Assembly (NCBI GenBank): GCA_016795485.1
Contig: JAEUHM010000044.1
Span: forward strand, 273,066-337,065
Direction of reading: 5' to 3'
Source: Verrucomicrobiaceae bacterium
GTDB lineage: Bacteria; Verrucomicrobiota; Verrucomicrobiia; Verrucomicrobiales; Verrucomicrobiaceae
DNA: 64,000 bases
The position numbers were made by a program, and so were the translations under genes. The notes under the pieces are model-generated. The model searched no databases, was not told where the DNA came from, and worked only from the letters and a program-made list of their open reading frames with translations. Position 1 is the stretch's first letter. Every line of letters starts with the position of its first letter. Positions 25,640 to 35,147 of the stretch are shown piece by piece.

Positions 25640-27877
25640 ATGCTTAGCGGACGAATGCTATCGATTATGAGTAACCGCGCCGAAGCCTTCTTTAGATCTG
25701 CAGTTTTATTCATCTGCTCATTTTGTCTGATTGATCGATTACAAGGGCAAACAGCCGTTTGGGATGGGGGAGTTAGTGGAAATGGCACCTCGTGGGCAGT
25801 GACGGACAACTGGGTGAGCGACACTGCTCTTCAAAGCAGCGCAACCTCAAACGTTTTGATCAACAATCGCAACGGCACGGGCACTATCAGCAGTCTAACC
25901 ATCAGTGGCACTCGCACTCACGGGACGATTACTTTTGACAACGTAAACTCAGTCCTCGCCTCAACTCTAAATGTTGACACAAATGGCAGTGGAACAACCG
26001 CGCGTGCCCTAACGCTGCACGGTGGCATTACTCTGCAAAACACAGGACCCAACCAAACCCCTGGAACGACCGTTGCCTTCCGGGGTAACAACGGATCGCT
26101 GTCGATCATTTTGGGAGCGAATAACACTTTCTCAGCATCAACTGGGATGTATCTGCAGATCAACTCCGGCGTGGTAATCAGCGGTGGCTTCGGAATCAAT
26201 ATCAGTGGAGGAGGTACCGTGGGACTAAACGCTCCAAACACTTTCACTGGCGGTGTAACCGTAGAAAATGGAGCCACGCTCAGAGTCGGCGCGGCCAATC
26301 AGGGCTCCTCAGCATCCAGCACTCTCTCTGGTGGCTTGCTTCAGGATAGCCAAGTGGGCACAGGCACATTGATTCTTCAAAATGGATCAACACTACTTTC
26401 TGGCGGTAGTGGCCAGCGGACATTGCACAACAGTTTGAGTCTTGGTGGGAACATAACTTTCGGTGCCACGTCAACTTACACAGGCACTCTGGTTTTCCGT
26501 TCGGATGACACAAGCTCTGGAGAAACCTTAACCACACCAGCAGTTATCACTCTTACCAACGACCTCAATGTGACTAGCAATGTGACGACGTCCTTTTTCA
26601 ATGTCGTCTCTGGCCCACATGCGATTACTAAACAGGGACCTGGAAGTTTGCGATTAAGCGCGAATAACACCTACAACGGAGGAACAGCCGTTGCATCTGG
26701 CACACTCGAGTTTGGGCGCACCGGTTCACTTGGATCAGGGCTCGTAACCTTAGGCAGCACTGGTGGAGGTGATGCATCTCTACTCAACTACCTTGGTGGC
26801 TGGACGTTATCGAACAACATAGTCGCTACCGCCGGTTCCGGCGGCACTTTGACCCTCGGCTACACAAGCACTGCGGACTACAGCGGCATTTTCAGCGGCT
26901 CAATCACTCTGAATGACGATCTGAATCTGAGAAGTGATGCGGCAACCGGTTTCGCGATGCGTGTCACGGGTTCCATTTCAGGCTCTCACGACCTAACAAA
27001 AACCGGCCCAGGTATGTTGCGGATTGAAGCAGACAATACCGCGTATACTGGAACGACGACCATCGCTGAGGGCACACTTCAGCTAGGCTCATTCTCAGGA
27101 AGCAATGCGGGAAGTCTCGGAAGCGGTCAGGTGGTAAACAACGCAATACTTAGGATCAACCGGACCAACAACTTCACCATTTCCAATGAGATCAGCGGGA
27201 CAGGCAGTTTCATTCAAGCGGGTAGCGGAACAACCATCTTGACTGGCCAGAACAGCTACTCTGGAGGAACAAGCGTGATAGGTGGCGAGTTACTCATCAA
27301 CAACACGACTGGCTCGGCGACAGGCTCCGGATCAGTAACAACCGCAGTTGGCACCACGTTGGGCGGCACAGGAACACTGGAGCTCACAGGATCCAATTTC
27401 ATCTCAATCGGAGGGACTGTGTCGCCGGGGATAGCGGGTAGCGCTGGCGTGCTCTCGATGAAGGCAGTCGATGGTAATGTCACTTTCACGAGTACTAGCT
27501 CTCTCGCATTGGAGCTTTTTGCTAATGCCGTCAATGATAGGCTCTTCTATGCTGGGTCAGGTTTAGGCCAACTCGACTTCACAAGCTTGGGCGCTGGACA
27601 AATCAGTGTGACGTTTGCGAGTGGCTACACACCTTCTGCCGGAGATACTTTTGATCTACTCGACTGGACCAACCTAGCGGGCCTCAGCACCACTCAACTC
27701 AACCTGAGCACGGCAGGCTTTGACCCTAATTGGACCTGGGACACTTCACAGTTTGTCGCTTCAGGTGTGGTCTCGATCATCGTCATACCAGAACCGTCAC
27801 GAGTGCTCCTGATCCTTCTCGGAGTGGTAGCGATTGTATCTCGCCGCGAAAGAGTAAACATTACTTCCCATCGTTAG
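25640..27877 (+). CDS. PEP-CTERM surface protein with autotransporter-type beta-strand repeats
   Basis: A 745-residue secreted Ser/Thr/Gly/Asn-rich protein. Possible starts are ATG 25640, 25655 and 25667; the last gives signal peptide MSNRAEAFFRSAVLFICSF. The middle consists of beta-helix-forming autotransporter-associated repeats, with conserved pieces such as NTFTGGVTVENGATL, NTYNGGTAVASGTLEFG, YTGTTTIAEGTLQLG and NSYSGGTSVIGGELL. The C-terminus has the PEP-CTERM signature: PEPS, a hydrophobic helix VLLILLGVVAIV, then Arg cluster SRRER. Such proteins are sorted by exosortase and are linked to extracellular matrix or surface layers. It converges with the next sulfatase (21-base gap). Confidence 0.9.
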   Translation: MLSGRMLSIMSNRAEAFFRSAVLFICSFCLIDRLQGQTAVWDGGVSGNGTSWAVTDNWVSDTALQSSATSNVLINNRNGTGTISSLTISGTRTHGTITFDNVNSVLASTLNVDTNGSGTTARALTLHGGITLQNTGPNQTPGTTVAFRGNNGSLSIILGANNTFSASTGMYLQINSGVVISGGFGINISGGGTVGLNAPNTFTGGVTVENGATLRVGAANQGSSASSTLSGGLLQDSQVGTGTLILQNGSTLLSGGSGQRTLHNSLSLGGNITFGATSTYTGTLVFRSDDTSSGETLTTPAVITLTNDLNVTSNVTTSFFNVVSGPHAITKQGPGSLRLSANNTYNGGTAVASGTLEFGRTGSLGSGLVTLGSTGGGDASLLNYLGGWTLSNNIVATAGSGGTLTLGYTSTADYSGIFSGSITLNDDLNLRSDAATGFAMRVTGSISGSHDLTKTGPGMLRIEADNTAYTGTTTIAEGTLQLGSFSGSNAGSLGSGQVVNNAILRINRTNNFTISNEISGTGSFIQAGSGTTILTGQNSYSGGTSVIGGELLINNTTGSATGSGSVTTAVGTTLGGTGTLELTGSNFISIGGTVSPGIAGSAGVLSMKAVDGNVTFTSTSSLALELFANAVNDRLFYAGSGLGQLDFTSLGAGQISVTFASGYTPSAGDTFDLLDWTNLAGLSTTQLNLSTAGFDPNWTWDTSQFVASGVVSIIVIPEPSRVLLILLGVVAIVSRRERVNITSHR

Positions 27878-27898
27878 CCCGCTCCAAAGGATCACCAA

Positions 27899-29254
27899 TC
27901 AATCCTTCACTTTTTTGTTCTTCTTCCGCTTCTTCCGAGGTTTTTCATCGGTCTTGGAGGAGCTATTATATCGTTTTTCACCTGCTTTGACCGGTTTGGC
28001 CATCTGCTCGAGCCAAGCATCGTGCAGCTTGGTGAGTTCTGTTACTCTATCGGGCATTTTCGCTGCTAGGTCATTAGCCTCCGACACATCCTTGGCCAAG
28101 TCGAAGAGACTGAGCTTGTCTCTCTCTCCAACTAGCTTCCAATCGCCCGAGCGCACGGCCCACCAGCCTTCGTCGCTGCCAGAGCACCAGAAGAAATCAC
28201 GTGAAGCAGGCGTTGGAGCCTCGCCCTTGAGCAACGGCAGCAAATTGATGCCATCAAAGTTCTTTCCATCTACTGCTGAGGCTCCTGCTGCAGCAAGCGC
28301 GGTGGGCAGGATGTCGAGCGAGGTCACTGGCCAATGCCATTCACCCGGTTTAAGCTGCGAGGGCCAGCAGATGAGAAACGGCACGCGGATGCCGCCTTCG
28401 TAATCGGTGTGCTTCCCACCACGCAGCGGCGTGTTGTCCGCGCTTTGCGCCAGCGGGCCGCCGTTGTCGCTGATGAAAAAGAGCAGCGTGTTTTCCCACA
28501 CGCCACCGTCCTTGAGCGCGGTCATCACACGGCCAATCGCATCGTCCATGCGCTTACCCATCGCGAGGCGGGCATCGCGGTCCTTGTTGCCCGTGTTGAA
28601 CTTCGCGATCTCGTCCTCCGGTGCCTGCAAAGGTGCATGAACGGCATTGAAGGCCAGGTAAGCGAAAAACGGCTGCGCCTTTTGCTTTGTGATGAAAGCC
28701 GCGGTCTCCTCGCCGAGGCGATCCGTGAGGTAACCGGTCTCCTTCACCACCTCCGTGCCGCGATAGATCGGATCATTCGGGTCATCGAGCTTGAAGTAAT
28801 CATGCGCCCCGCGACCGAGAAAGCCGAACACCTCATCAAAACCGCGCAAAGCCGGACTCCACGCCAGATCCGGCCCCAGGTGCCATTTGCCAAACTGTCC
28901 CGTGGCATAACCAGCGGGCTTCAAATACTGTGGAAAGAGCTTTTCGCTCATCGGCACGCCGCTACCCGCCTCGCCGCCCGTGTAGAGTCCCAGCCGCTGC
29001 TGATACCGCCCCAGCATCAGCCCCGCCCGAGTCGGCGAGCACACATGCCCGGTCACATAGCCCTGACGACAGATCACGCTCTGCTTCGCTAGCGAGTCGA
29101 GATGCGGAGTGACGACGTCCTTGGCATGCTGCGGATGAAAACCAACATCCGCATATCCGAGGTCATCCGCGACGATGACGACAATGTTCGGAGGAGCCGC
29201 AAATGACGAATGCAGAACGATGAATGACGAAAAAAGCAGGATGAGGCTTTTCAT
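27899..29254 (-). CDS. Secreted sulfatase (family S1), lysine-rich tail
   Basis: A 451-residue sulfatase. Signal peptide MKSLILLFSSFIVLHSSFAA; VVIVADDLGYADVG with the metal-binding Asp pair; formylglycine motif C72-S-P-T-R76; GKWHLGPD; and SDNGGP. The C-terminus is a polybasic tail (DEKPRKKRKKNKKVKD). The start overlaps the stop of the preceding sulfatase by four bases (ATGA at 29251-29254), so translation is probably coupled. Sulfated glycan hydrolysis is expected; the linkage is unknown. Confidence 0.92.
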   Translation of the reverse strand: MKSLILLFSSFIVLHSSFAAPPNIVVIVADDLGYADVGFHPQHAKDVVTPHLDSLAKQSVICRQGYVTGHVCSPTRAGLMLGRYQQRLGLYTGGEAGSGVPMSEKLFPQYLKPAGYATGQFGKWHLGPDLAWSPALRGFDEVFGFLGRGAHDYFKLDDPNDPIYRGTEVVKETGYLTDRLGEETAAFITKQKAQPFFAYLAFNAVHAPLQAPEDEIAKFNTGNKDRDARLAMGKRMDDAIGRVMTALKDGGVWENTLLFFISDNGGPLAQSADNTPLRGGKHTDYEGGIRVPFLICWPSQLKPGEWHWPVTSLDILPTALAAAGASAVDGKNFDGINLLPLLKGEAPTPASRDFFWCSGSDEGWWAVRSGDWKLVGERDKLSLFDLAKDVSEANDLAAKMPDRVTELTKLHDAWLEQMAKPVKAGEKRYNSSSKTDEKPRKKRKKNKKVKD

Positions 29255-30630
29255 GGCTTTGAGTTCAGGGGTGGGAGTTTTTGGAGCCGTGCGGTGAGTT
29301 CTGCGATGACATCAGCATGTTGCGCAGAGACATCGTGAAGGTCCTCGGGGTCTGCATCGTGATCGTAAAGCTCAGTCGGGCCATCGCTCCAGCGGGTGAA
29401 GCGCCAGCGGGCGGTGCGGATGCTTTGACCGTAGAGTTTATCGCCTCGCGTGACGAGCGTGAAGGCGGCGTCTTTGATGCTGGCGGCGGGATCGGCTAAA
29501 ACGGGCCGCAATCTGGCTCCTGCGGCCGTGTGTGGCATTTTCAGGCCACAGAAGTCGGCAACTGTCGGATACACATCGACGAACTCGGCCAACGAGCGCG
29601 TGGTCTGTCCGCCCTTCATGCCTGGCGCGGCGATGATGAGCGGCGCACGACAACTGCGCTCGAACAGCGTGTTTTTGTTCCACCATTGCCTCTCGCCCGT
29701 GTGATAGCCGTGGTCTCCGACGAAGACGACAATGGTCTTTTCCCAGAGCTGATGCTTGTCGAGTGCATCGAGCACACGACCGAGCTGCGCATCCATGAAG
29801 CTGGTGCCGGCACAGTAGGCGCGGAAAAGCTCGCGCCACTCCTGCTCGGTGAATTTGCCGAACGCGGTGCCGTAGTCGCCGAAGCCCACGCTCTCCTTTC
29901 GCACCGCTGTCATGCCTGCGGGATCGCTCCAGGGCTTCAGCGAGTCGGCGGGATACAGATCGAAGTATTTCTTCGGCGCGATGAAGGGATCATGCGGCTT
30001 CATGAAGCCGCAGCCGATGAACCACGGCGTGTCACCGAGCTTTTCGATCATCGCCACGGTCGACGCGGCGATCTGGCCATCCGGCTGATCATCATCCGTG
30101 CCATCCGCCGCGCCCCACTGGCACCATTTCAGCGCACCACCGGTCACATCACGGCCCTCGATCATCTTGCGGCCTGCCTTCGTCGCTTCAAACGCCTGCG
30201 CTGTATGCCAGGAGCGCCCCGCATCCATCCAGCGCTGCTTCGCTTCCGCATTCTTGCCACCGCCGAGATGGTAGAGCTTCCCAAACGCATGCGACTGCCA
30301 TCCGGCGTCTTTGCAGAGCTGCGGCAGCGTGACGACATCCGGCATCTTTTGCCGCAAAGGAATGTCATTGCCCACGATGCCCGTCTGCTCCGCCCGCAGG
30401 CCAGCCATCATGCTGCTGCGGCTCGGATTGCACACCGGATACTGCACATACGCCCGCTCAAACGTCGTGCCGCGAGTTCGCAAACGGTCGAGGTTCGGCG
30501 TCTTCACGACCTCCTTCGTGAACGCCCCGCCAAAGTCCCGCAGATCATCCGCCATGATGAGCAGCACATTCGGCTTCTCCGCGGCGATGAGTGACGAGCA
30601 GAGGGCAAAGAGGAGAACAAGATAGCGCAT
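29251..30630 (-). CDS. Secreted sulfatase, iduronate-2-sulfatase-like
   Basis: A 459-residue sulfatase of the iduronate-2-sulfatase-like branch. Signal peptide MRYLVLLFALCSSLIAA; LLIMADDLRDFGGAF with metal-binding Asp residues; formylglycine motif C67-N-P-S-R71 in PVCNPSRSSMMAGLR; HAFGKLYHLGG; and VGDHGYHTGERQWW. These, especially CNPSRSS and DHGYHLGE-type motifs, are typical of bacterial iduronate/ulvan-type sulfatases. Unlike three neighbours it lacks a polybasic tail. It stands between the toroid-type protein (51-base gap) and the overlapping sulfatase downstream, so all three likely serve one sulfated polysaccharide pathway. Confidence 0.92.
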   Translation of the reverse strand: MRYLVLLFALCSSLIAAEKPNVLLIMADDLRDFGGAFTKEVVKTPNLDRLRTRGTTFERAYVQYPVCNPSRSSMMAGLRAEQTGIVGNDIPLRQKMPDVVTLPQLCKDAGWQSHAFGKLYHLGGGKNAEAKQRWMDAGRSWHTAQAFEATKAGRKMIEGRDVTGGALKWCQWGAADGTDDDQPDGQIAASTVAMIEKLGDTPWFIGCGFMKPHDPFIAPKKYFDLYPADSLKPWSDPAGMTAVRKESVGFGDYGTAFGKFTEQEWRELFRAYCAGTSFMDAQLGRVLDALDKHQLWEKTIVVFVGDHGYHTGERQWWNKNTLFERSCRAPLIIAAPGMKGGQTTRSLAEFVDVYPTVADFCGLKMPHTAAGARLRPVLADPAASIKDAAFTLVTRGDKLYGQSIRTARWRFTRWSDGPTELYDHDADPEDLHDVSAQHADVIAELTARLQKLPPLNSKP

Positions 30631-30681
30631 GGTCGCGCTGGAACGCGGTGGCCCGCGCTTTCTAACTCGTGTTTTCGCTCT

Positions 30682-31956
30682 TCACCGCTCCAGTAACCGC
30701 AGACGCCACCACGCGGACTCGACGGGGAAGAACTGGCTCAGATACACGCGCTGATAATCGTAATGCGTGATCACTTTCTCGATGGCGGTGCGGTGCCGCG
30801 TCACGAGATCGCGATCGGGGCAGAGCGTGACGACCCACGCGGCAAAGCAGGGCTCGCGCAGGTAGTCTTTCTCGATGTGCATGCGAGGTGAGGCGGTGTG
30901 CTGGAGCTTCAGGCCTGCGAGCGCCACGGCGACGACATCCTGCTCGCTGTGCTGAGGCTTCCAGGCACCGTTCATCACGCGCCAGTCCACGTCGAAGGCC
31001 TCCGTGCCGTTCACATCAAACTTCGCGATGAGTGCCAGGCTCTTCGCGGCCAGTTCGGCGCTGTGACGCAGGCCCTCGGCATATACGGCCTTCCGCGTGG
31101 GATCGCTTTCCATCTCCCACAGGCCGCGCAGGCAGATCACGCTCTCGCTACTGGTCCATGAATGCCGCTCGCCCTGTCCAGGATCGAAGACCATGCCAGT
31201 CCGGCACACTTGCAGACGCTCACGCTGGCCTTTGCCCACCTTTTCCACTGCCGCGGCGAGATAACGCTCCTGCCACGACGCCTCACCGGTGAACTCGTGC
31301 ATCGCTTTGAGGATGAAAAGCAGCCGCGGCACGGCTTCCAAGGTCGGTTTGGCGAAATCACCGCGATACTTGGATGGCGGGCCGTTGGTGGGCACCTTCC
31401 AGCCATGGCCGTCCAGCACCTTCACCTGTTCAATGAAGCGTCGCACCAGTTCCTCGCGCTCGGTAGCATTCGCGGGCAGGCCATCACGCACAAAACGCCT
31501 CAGCCCGTAGAGCCACGGCGTCGTCTGGTCATTCGATCCCATTGGATACGTCGTTTTGCCATCGGTCGCCAGACCGCGGGCGATGAAGCCGGGCGTCTCA
31601 CCGACGCTCGACAGCTTCAGCAAGCCCGCGACGAGCTTCCGTGCCTTCACGCGAACCTCCTCGTCTTTCGTGACGAGCCAGCGACTGCACATCGCGTCGA
31701 GGTAGAGGCCATTAAACATCGCGCCGTCCTCGTTCGGCACGCCCCAGCTCAGCGCGCTCGGCTTCATCTCGCGACAATCCTCCGGCGTTGGCCTCACGAT
31801 CTCGCCCTTCAGCCCCACGTAGTCGAGGATCAGCCCATGCTCATCGACAAAGCGCCGCCACAACTCCTTATGTGCCCCTTCCACTGCCTCCTCAGGCGGG
31901 GCCGAATACAAGAGGCTCGCAAATCCAAGTGTAACGCAGAAAAAAATGCTTCTCAT
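30682..31956 (-). CDS. Secreted protein, probable alpha/alpha-toroid (glycan-related)
   Basis: 424 residues from ATG 31956, which gives signal peptide MRSIFFCVTLGFASLLYSA. The mature protein has an even run of helices and conserved-looking aromatic/acidic patches (ALSWGVPNEDGAMFNGLYLDAM, HSWTSSESVICLRGLW, YDYQRVYLSQFFPVESAWW), a pattern of six-hairpin glycosidases and lyases. I do not recognise a named family. As first gene of the sulfatase operon it may be a glycoside hydrolase or polysaccharide lyase working on the same substrate. That role is inferred from context only. Confidence 0.62.
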   Translation of the reverse strand: MRSIFFCVTLGFASLLYSAPPEEAVEGAHKELWRRFVDEHGLILDYVGLKGEIVRPTPEDCREMKPSALSWGVPNEDGAMFNGLYLDAMCSRWLVTKDEEVRVKARKLVAGLLKLSSVGETPGFIARGLATDGKTTYPMGSNDQTTPWLYGLRRFVRDGLPANATEREELVRRFIEQVKVLDGHGWKVPTNGPPSKYRGDFAKPTLEAVPRLLFILKAMHEFTGEASWQERYLAAAVEKVGKGQRERLQVCRTGMVFDPGQGERHSWTSSESVICLRGLWEMESDPTRKAVYAEGLRHSAELAAKSLALIAKFDVNGTEAFDVDWRVMNGAWKPQHSEQDVVAVALAGLKLQHTASPRMHIEKDYLREPCFAAWVVTLCPDRDLVTRHRTAIEKVITHYDYQRVYLSQFFPVESAWWRLRLLER

Positions 31957-32515
31957 AACGCCAGCACTCATGGAGCGAGTGCGTCATGGATCAAGGCGCT
32001 TGCGCCATGATCAACGTAGGGACGGCTTTGCGGATTGCACGGCCCCCCCAAAGAACCAAACCTGCTGGTGTGCTGAATCTGGCGTTGAATGCAGAAGTTT
32101 GCTGGCCGCCACAGCCACGCCGCAAACAAGAGCAAGATTACCTCCAAAGAAGTTTACTTCTTGTGCATAGTTGGACGCGAAAGAGGGAATGCCAAACCTG
32201 GCGGACCCCTTGCTGATCAGGCGCACCAACCCCGAGTCACCTGAGTCTTGCGAGCTTCTGAGGAAGTACAGGTCCGTGACGAGGAGTTAATGAACATTGA
32301 CTGCCGGAGTCTCGCAGCTTTTGCCTTGCAGCGAACGATGGCAATCGACTCTTTACATACTGGTCTCGACCACAATTTCTCCAATCCGATTCTGGTCTAT
32401 CAAGCCCCACCTGTTACCCTTCACTAGAAAGATCATTCGTTTGGACGTTATCAAAGCCAACTCCTCATGACAGCAAATGAAGCCCAAGTGACAAGAGTAG
32501 GATCTGGAACACTCG
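31957..32515. other. Gene-free stretch between the toroid-type gene and the cytochrome gene
   Basis: About 560 bases with no reading frame I can support. Short frames on both strands (for example 32011-32229 minus) lack family resemblance. It must contain the promoter of the toroid/sulfatase operon near 31960-32050. No repeat, RNA gene or clear terminator was recognised. Confidence 0.5.
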
Positions 32516-35044
32516 TCAATTGGTGGCAACTGGCGGTTCGGTCAGAAGGAAGGTCAACAAGTCTCTCAACTCGGTTGAGGTGAGTATCTTGTCGAGGCCT
32601 TCGGGCATGAGAGACAGTTTCATGGGTTCCACTTTGAGTATCTGAGGCTTTTTGATCTTAGTCGACTGGCCTCCGGGTTGAGAAATGATCAATTCATCTT
32701 GGTTTTCACCGGTGCGTGTGCCGGTTACGACTTCGTTTTTCGTCTTGGTGACGACATAGCCGATAGCATCAGGATTGATGACTGCGTTGGGCTTTACGAT
32801 GTCTTGCAGAACACTTGCGTAATCTCGGTGAACGAGATTGTTGAGGTCTGGACCAACAGCGAACCCTTCACCACGCATGACATGACAGGTGAAGCACGCG
32901 GCTTTGCCTTTGAACAACGTCGCTCCCCGGTTCCAATCACCCCCGACGAGTTCAGGAATCACTCTGTCATTTCGCAGTTCTGTGGCAGGCATAGCGAATG
33001 GCAGCATAACTCGCCTTATCCCTGGTGCGCGTTCATGAGTCGAATCTCGATCTGTTGTGTAACTGACCTTCAATTTTTGAACAGGTGTCGCGACTGCAAT
33101 CGAGACTTCCGGCCATTCGCGGTCGGCCACATTCTCGAACACGAGTCTTGTTTCATGTAAACTCACACGGTTGACCTCTCCTGCCGTAGACTTGGCTTGC
33201 AGGGTAGCGTCTGATCGCAGGATGAGAGTGACAGTCTCGGGTTTTGGTTCGTATCCCAACTCTGAGCCGGGCTGGGTGGCTGGCTGTAGCATGTTAAACA
33301 AGTTGAGCCGCATCTTTAGTCTAAGCTCTCCTGGGGTTCGAACATGAGCGGTAAGTTTATCGTGATCCTTACTCCCGCGAAGTAGTTCTGAAGACTCTTT
33401 CAGATCTGGATGTGGTATCCAGCCCGACCAAGCCGCCCCTTCTTCCCCTCTCCAATTGGCTTCCAGTCCACACAGATCATAAGAGAGGCAGGCCTCGTGT
33501 TTGTCGGCTCCCTCACGGAATCTGATGGCATAGTTCTGTGCCGTGGTGCGAGGTGAGCTACGGACAACTAAGTACCTGCGATCTTCCGTCAGGTTCGCGC
33601 TGATGATATTGACCTCACTCACAGAGTCTCGCTGTTGCATCTGCACCACTTTATAGCCCGGGCGCATCTTCTCGATGTGAGAACCGGCATCAATGAACCT
33701 TCCAGACTGAATCTGAAGGTGCCGACCAATATTCGACGTGGAATCGAGCGCACGATCAAAAGCGATGGTCGTTTCATCTTTTGCGGACGCCCAAACTGCA
33801 ATTGGCTGCGGATCGTGCTTGCCCACGTAGCGAAACTTAAACAGCCGTCCCTCACCTGAAGGACCATTTCCCCAATCAGGCTTCCCCGTGTGACAACAGA
33901 CAACTAGATCGCCTGCTGGCGAAATGGCACAGTCAACTGCGAGCAGCCCTATGTCCGCAATCAACTGACTACTAGCGACATAACCTGAATCTGTAGACAC
34001 CAACTTTGTGCGCCAGAGCTTGCCGCGCGCCTCTCCCGTAACGATCGCATCATTTTCCCAAAACGAAGGGCCGAAGCGTCCCCGGGTGCTCCCCGGCGTA
34101 TTGAAGCGGAAACCGCAAGTGCTTTGGTGCTGCGGAGTGAAGTCCCAGACGCTTGGCTCATCGACGACCCTTGGCAAAAAAGTGGGGTGCCGAGGTGGGA
34201 AGCCGTAGTGTCGACCAGATTGGATATGAAGGAACTCATCAAATGGGTTGCCGTTTGGCACCCATGTCGCGCCTTCTTGCTCAGTGCCGAACAGGTCTCC
34301 TGCCTCATTAAACTGGAGGCACATGATGTAACGAAGTCCGCTGGCGCGTAGCTCGACTTTACCCCTTGCATCTATCCGCAAAAGACAGCCTCGCCTTTTG
34401 TCGGTTGAGTATCTGTTACTACCTGCCATCTCACCATTTTTGCCTTTCTGATCATGCCAATAGGGATTGTTGTAGCCCGCATTGCCCATCGTGAGATACC
34501 AAGCCCCGTCTGGCCCCCATGCTAAGGCCATTGAACTATCCACTCGCCGATGATTCAGATAGGGCGCCGCCACAAGGTCAGGATCATCAAATCCCTTGAT
34601 AACTGTCTCACGTCGATCTGGGACGCCATCGTTATCGGTATCGCGAAAGCGCACGACCTCGTCGGTGAGGACCGTGTGGAGATCCCCATCTTTGACGACC
34701 ATTCCAAGTGGATAGTTGGCACTTTTTTCTGACCAAAAGGTGCGCACTTCGTCCTCAATGCCGTCACCGTCTGAGTCAGTGAGCAAATGGAAGCGCCCAT
34801 CATAGCCCCCGGCATAAAGCGCCCCATCGGCTCGATATTCAATGTTGTTGAGGCTCGTGAGTGAAATCGGAAGTTCGGTAACAACGAATCCCGGAACAAG
34901 CATGGTCGGGAACGCAGATCGGTCGTTAGCAACGGGTGGTGGTTGTTTATCTGGGACAGGAGGGATTCCCGGCTCGGCAGCACTGAGGCAACCCCAAGCC
35001 AACGCAAGGAGCGTGGTGTATCCAGCAGATGTGAACGTGAACAT
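32516..35044 (-). CDS. PVC-type membrane-bound dehydrogenase / cytochrome c protein
   Basis: An 842-residue secreted protein with signal peptide MFTFTSAGYTTLLALAWGCLSA. Residues about 50-400 form a glucose/sorbosone dehydrogenase-like propeller, with DSDGDGIEDE and DTDNDGVPDR as calcium-binding-type loops and ALAWGPDGAWYLTMGN as a blade motif. A beta-rich middle follows. The C-terminus is a cytochrome c domain with CFTCH at residues 717-721 and GPDLNNL as the typical following motif. It is related in layout to the DUF1080 fusion but lacks DUF1080 and HEAT parts. Role: periplasmic oxidation with electron transfer. It is monocistronic and divergent from the aldolase gene. Confidence 0.87.
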   Translation of the reverse strand: MFTFTSAGYTTLLALAWGCLSAAEPGIPPVPDKQPPPVANDRSAFPTMLVPGFVVTELPISLTSLNNIEYRADGALYAGGYDGRFHLLTDSDGDGIEDEVRTFWSEKSANYPLGMVVKDGDLHTVLTDEVVRFRDTDNDGVPDRRETVIKGFDDPDLVAAPYLNHRRVDSSMALAWGPDGAWYLTMGNAGYNNPYWHDQKGKNGEMAGSNRYSTDKRRGCLLRIDARGKVELRASGLRYIMCLQFNEAGDLFGTEQEGATWVPNGNPFDEFLHIQSGRHYGFPPRHPTFLPRVVDEPSVWDFTPQHQSTCGFRFNTPGSTRGRFGPSFWENDAIVTGEARGKLWRTKLVSTDSGYVASSQLIADIGLLAVDCAISPAGDLVVCCHTGKPDWGNGPSGEGRLFKFRYVGKHDPQPIAVWASAKDETTIAFDRALDSTSNIGRHLQIQSGRFIDAGSHIEKMRPGYKVVQMQQRDSVSEVNIISANLTEDRRYLVVRSSPRTTAQNYAIRFREGADKHEACLSYDLCGLEANWRGEEGAAWSGWIPHPDLKESSELLRGSKDHDKLTAHVRTPGELRLKMRLNLFNMLQPATQPGSELGYEPKPETVTLILRSDATLQAKSTAGEVNRVSLHETRLVFENVADREWPEVSIAVATPVQKLKVSYTTDRDSTHERAPGIRRVMLPFAMPATELRNDRVIPELVGGDWNRGATLFKGKAACFTCHVMRGEGFAVGPDLNNLVHRDYASVLQDIVKPNAVINPDAIGYVVTKTKNEVVTGTRTGENQDELIISQPGGQSTKIKKPQILKVEPMKLSLMPEGLDKILTSTELRDLLTFLLTEPPVATN

Positions 35045-35147
35045 GGAGAGTTTGAAACGTGAGAGCTCGCATCAATCGTTCCGCGCTTGATGCTAGGTGT
35101 GAAAAATCTTGTGCCAGGTGGAAGAACTGACGTTTAGTGTCTTCTGA

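Noticed and set aside
29530..30594. A 354-codon plus-strand frame opposite the iduronate-type sulfatase
   Set aside because: Antisense shadow; the sulfatase on the minus strand has all catalytic motifs.
32011..32229. A 72-codon minus-strand frame in the 32 kb gap
   Set aside because: Too short, no family, no ribosome-binding pattern that I can trust.
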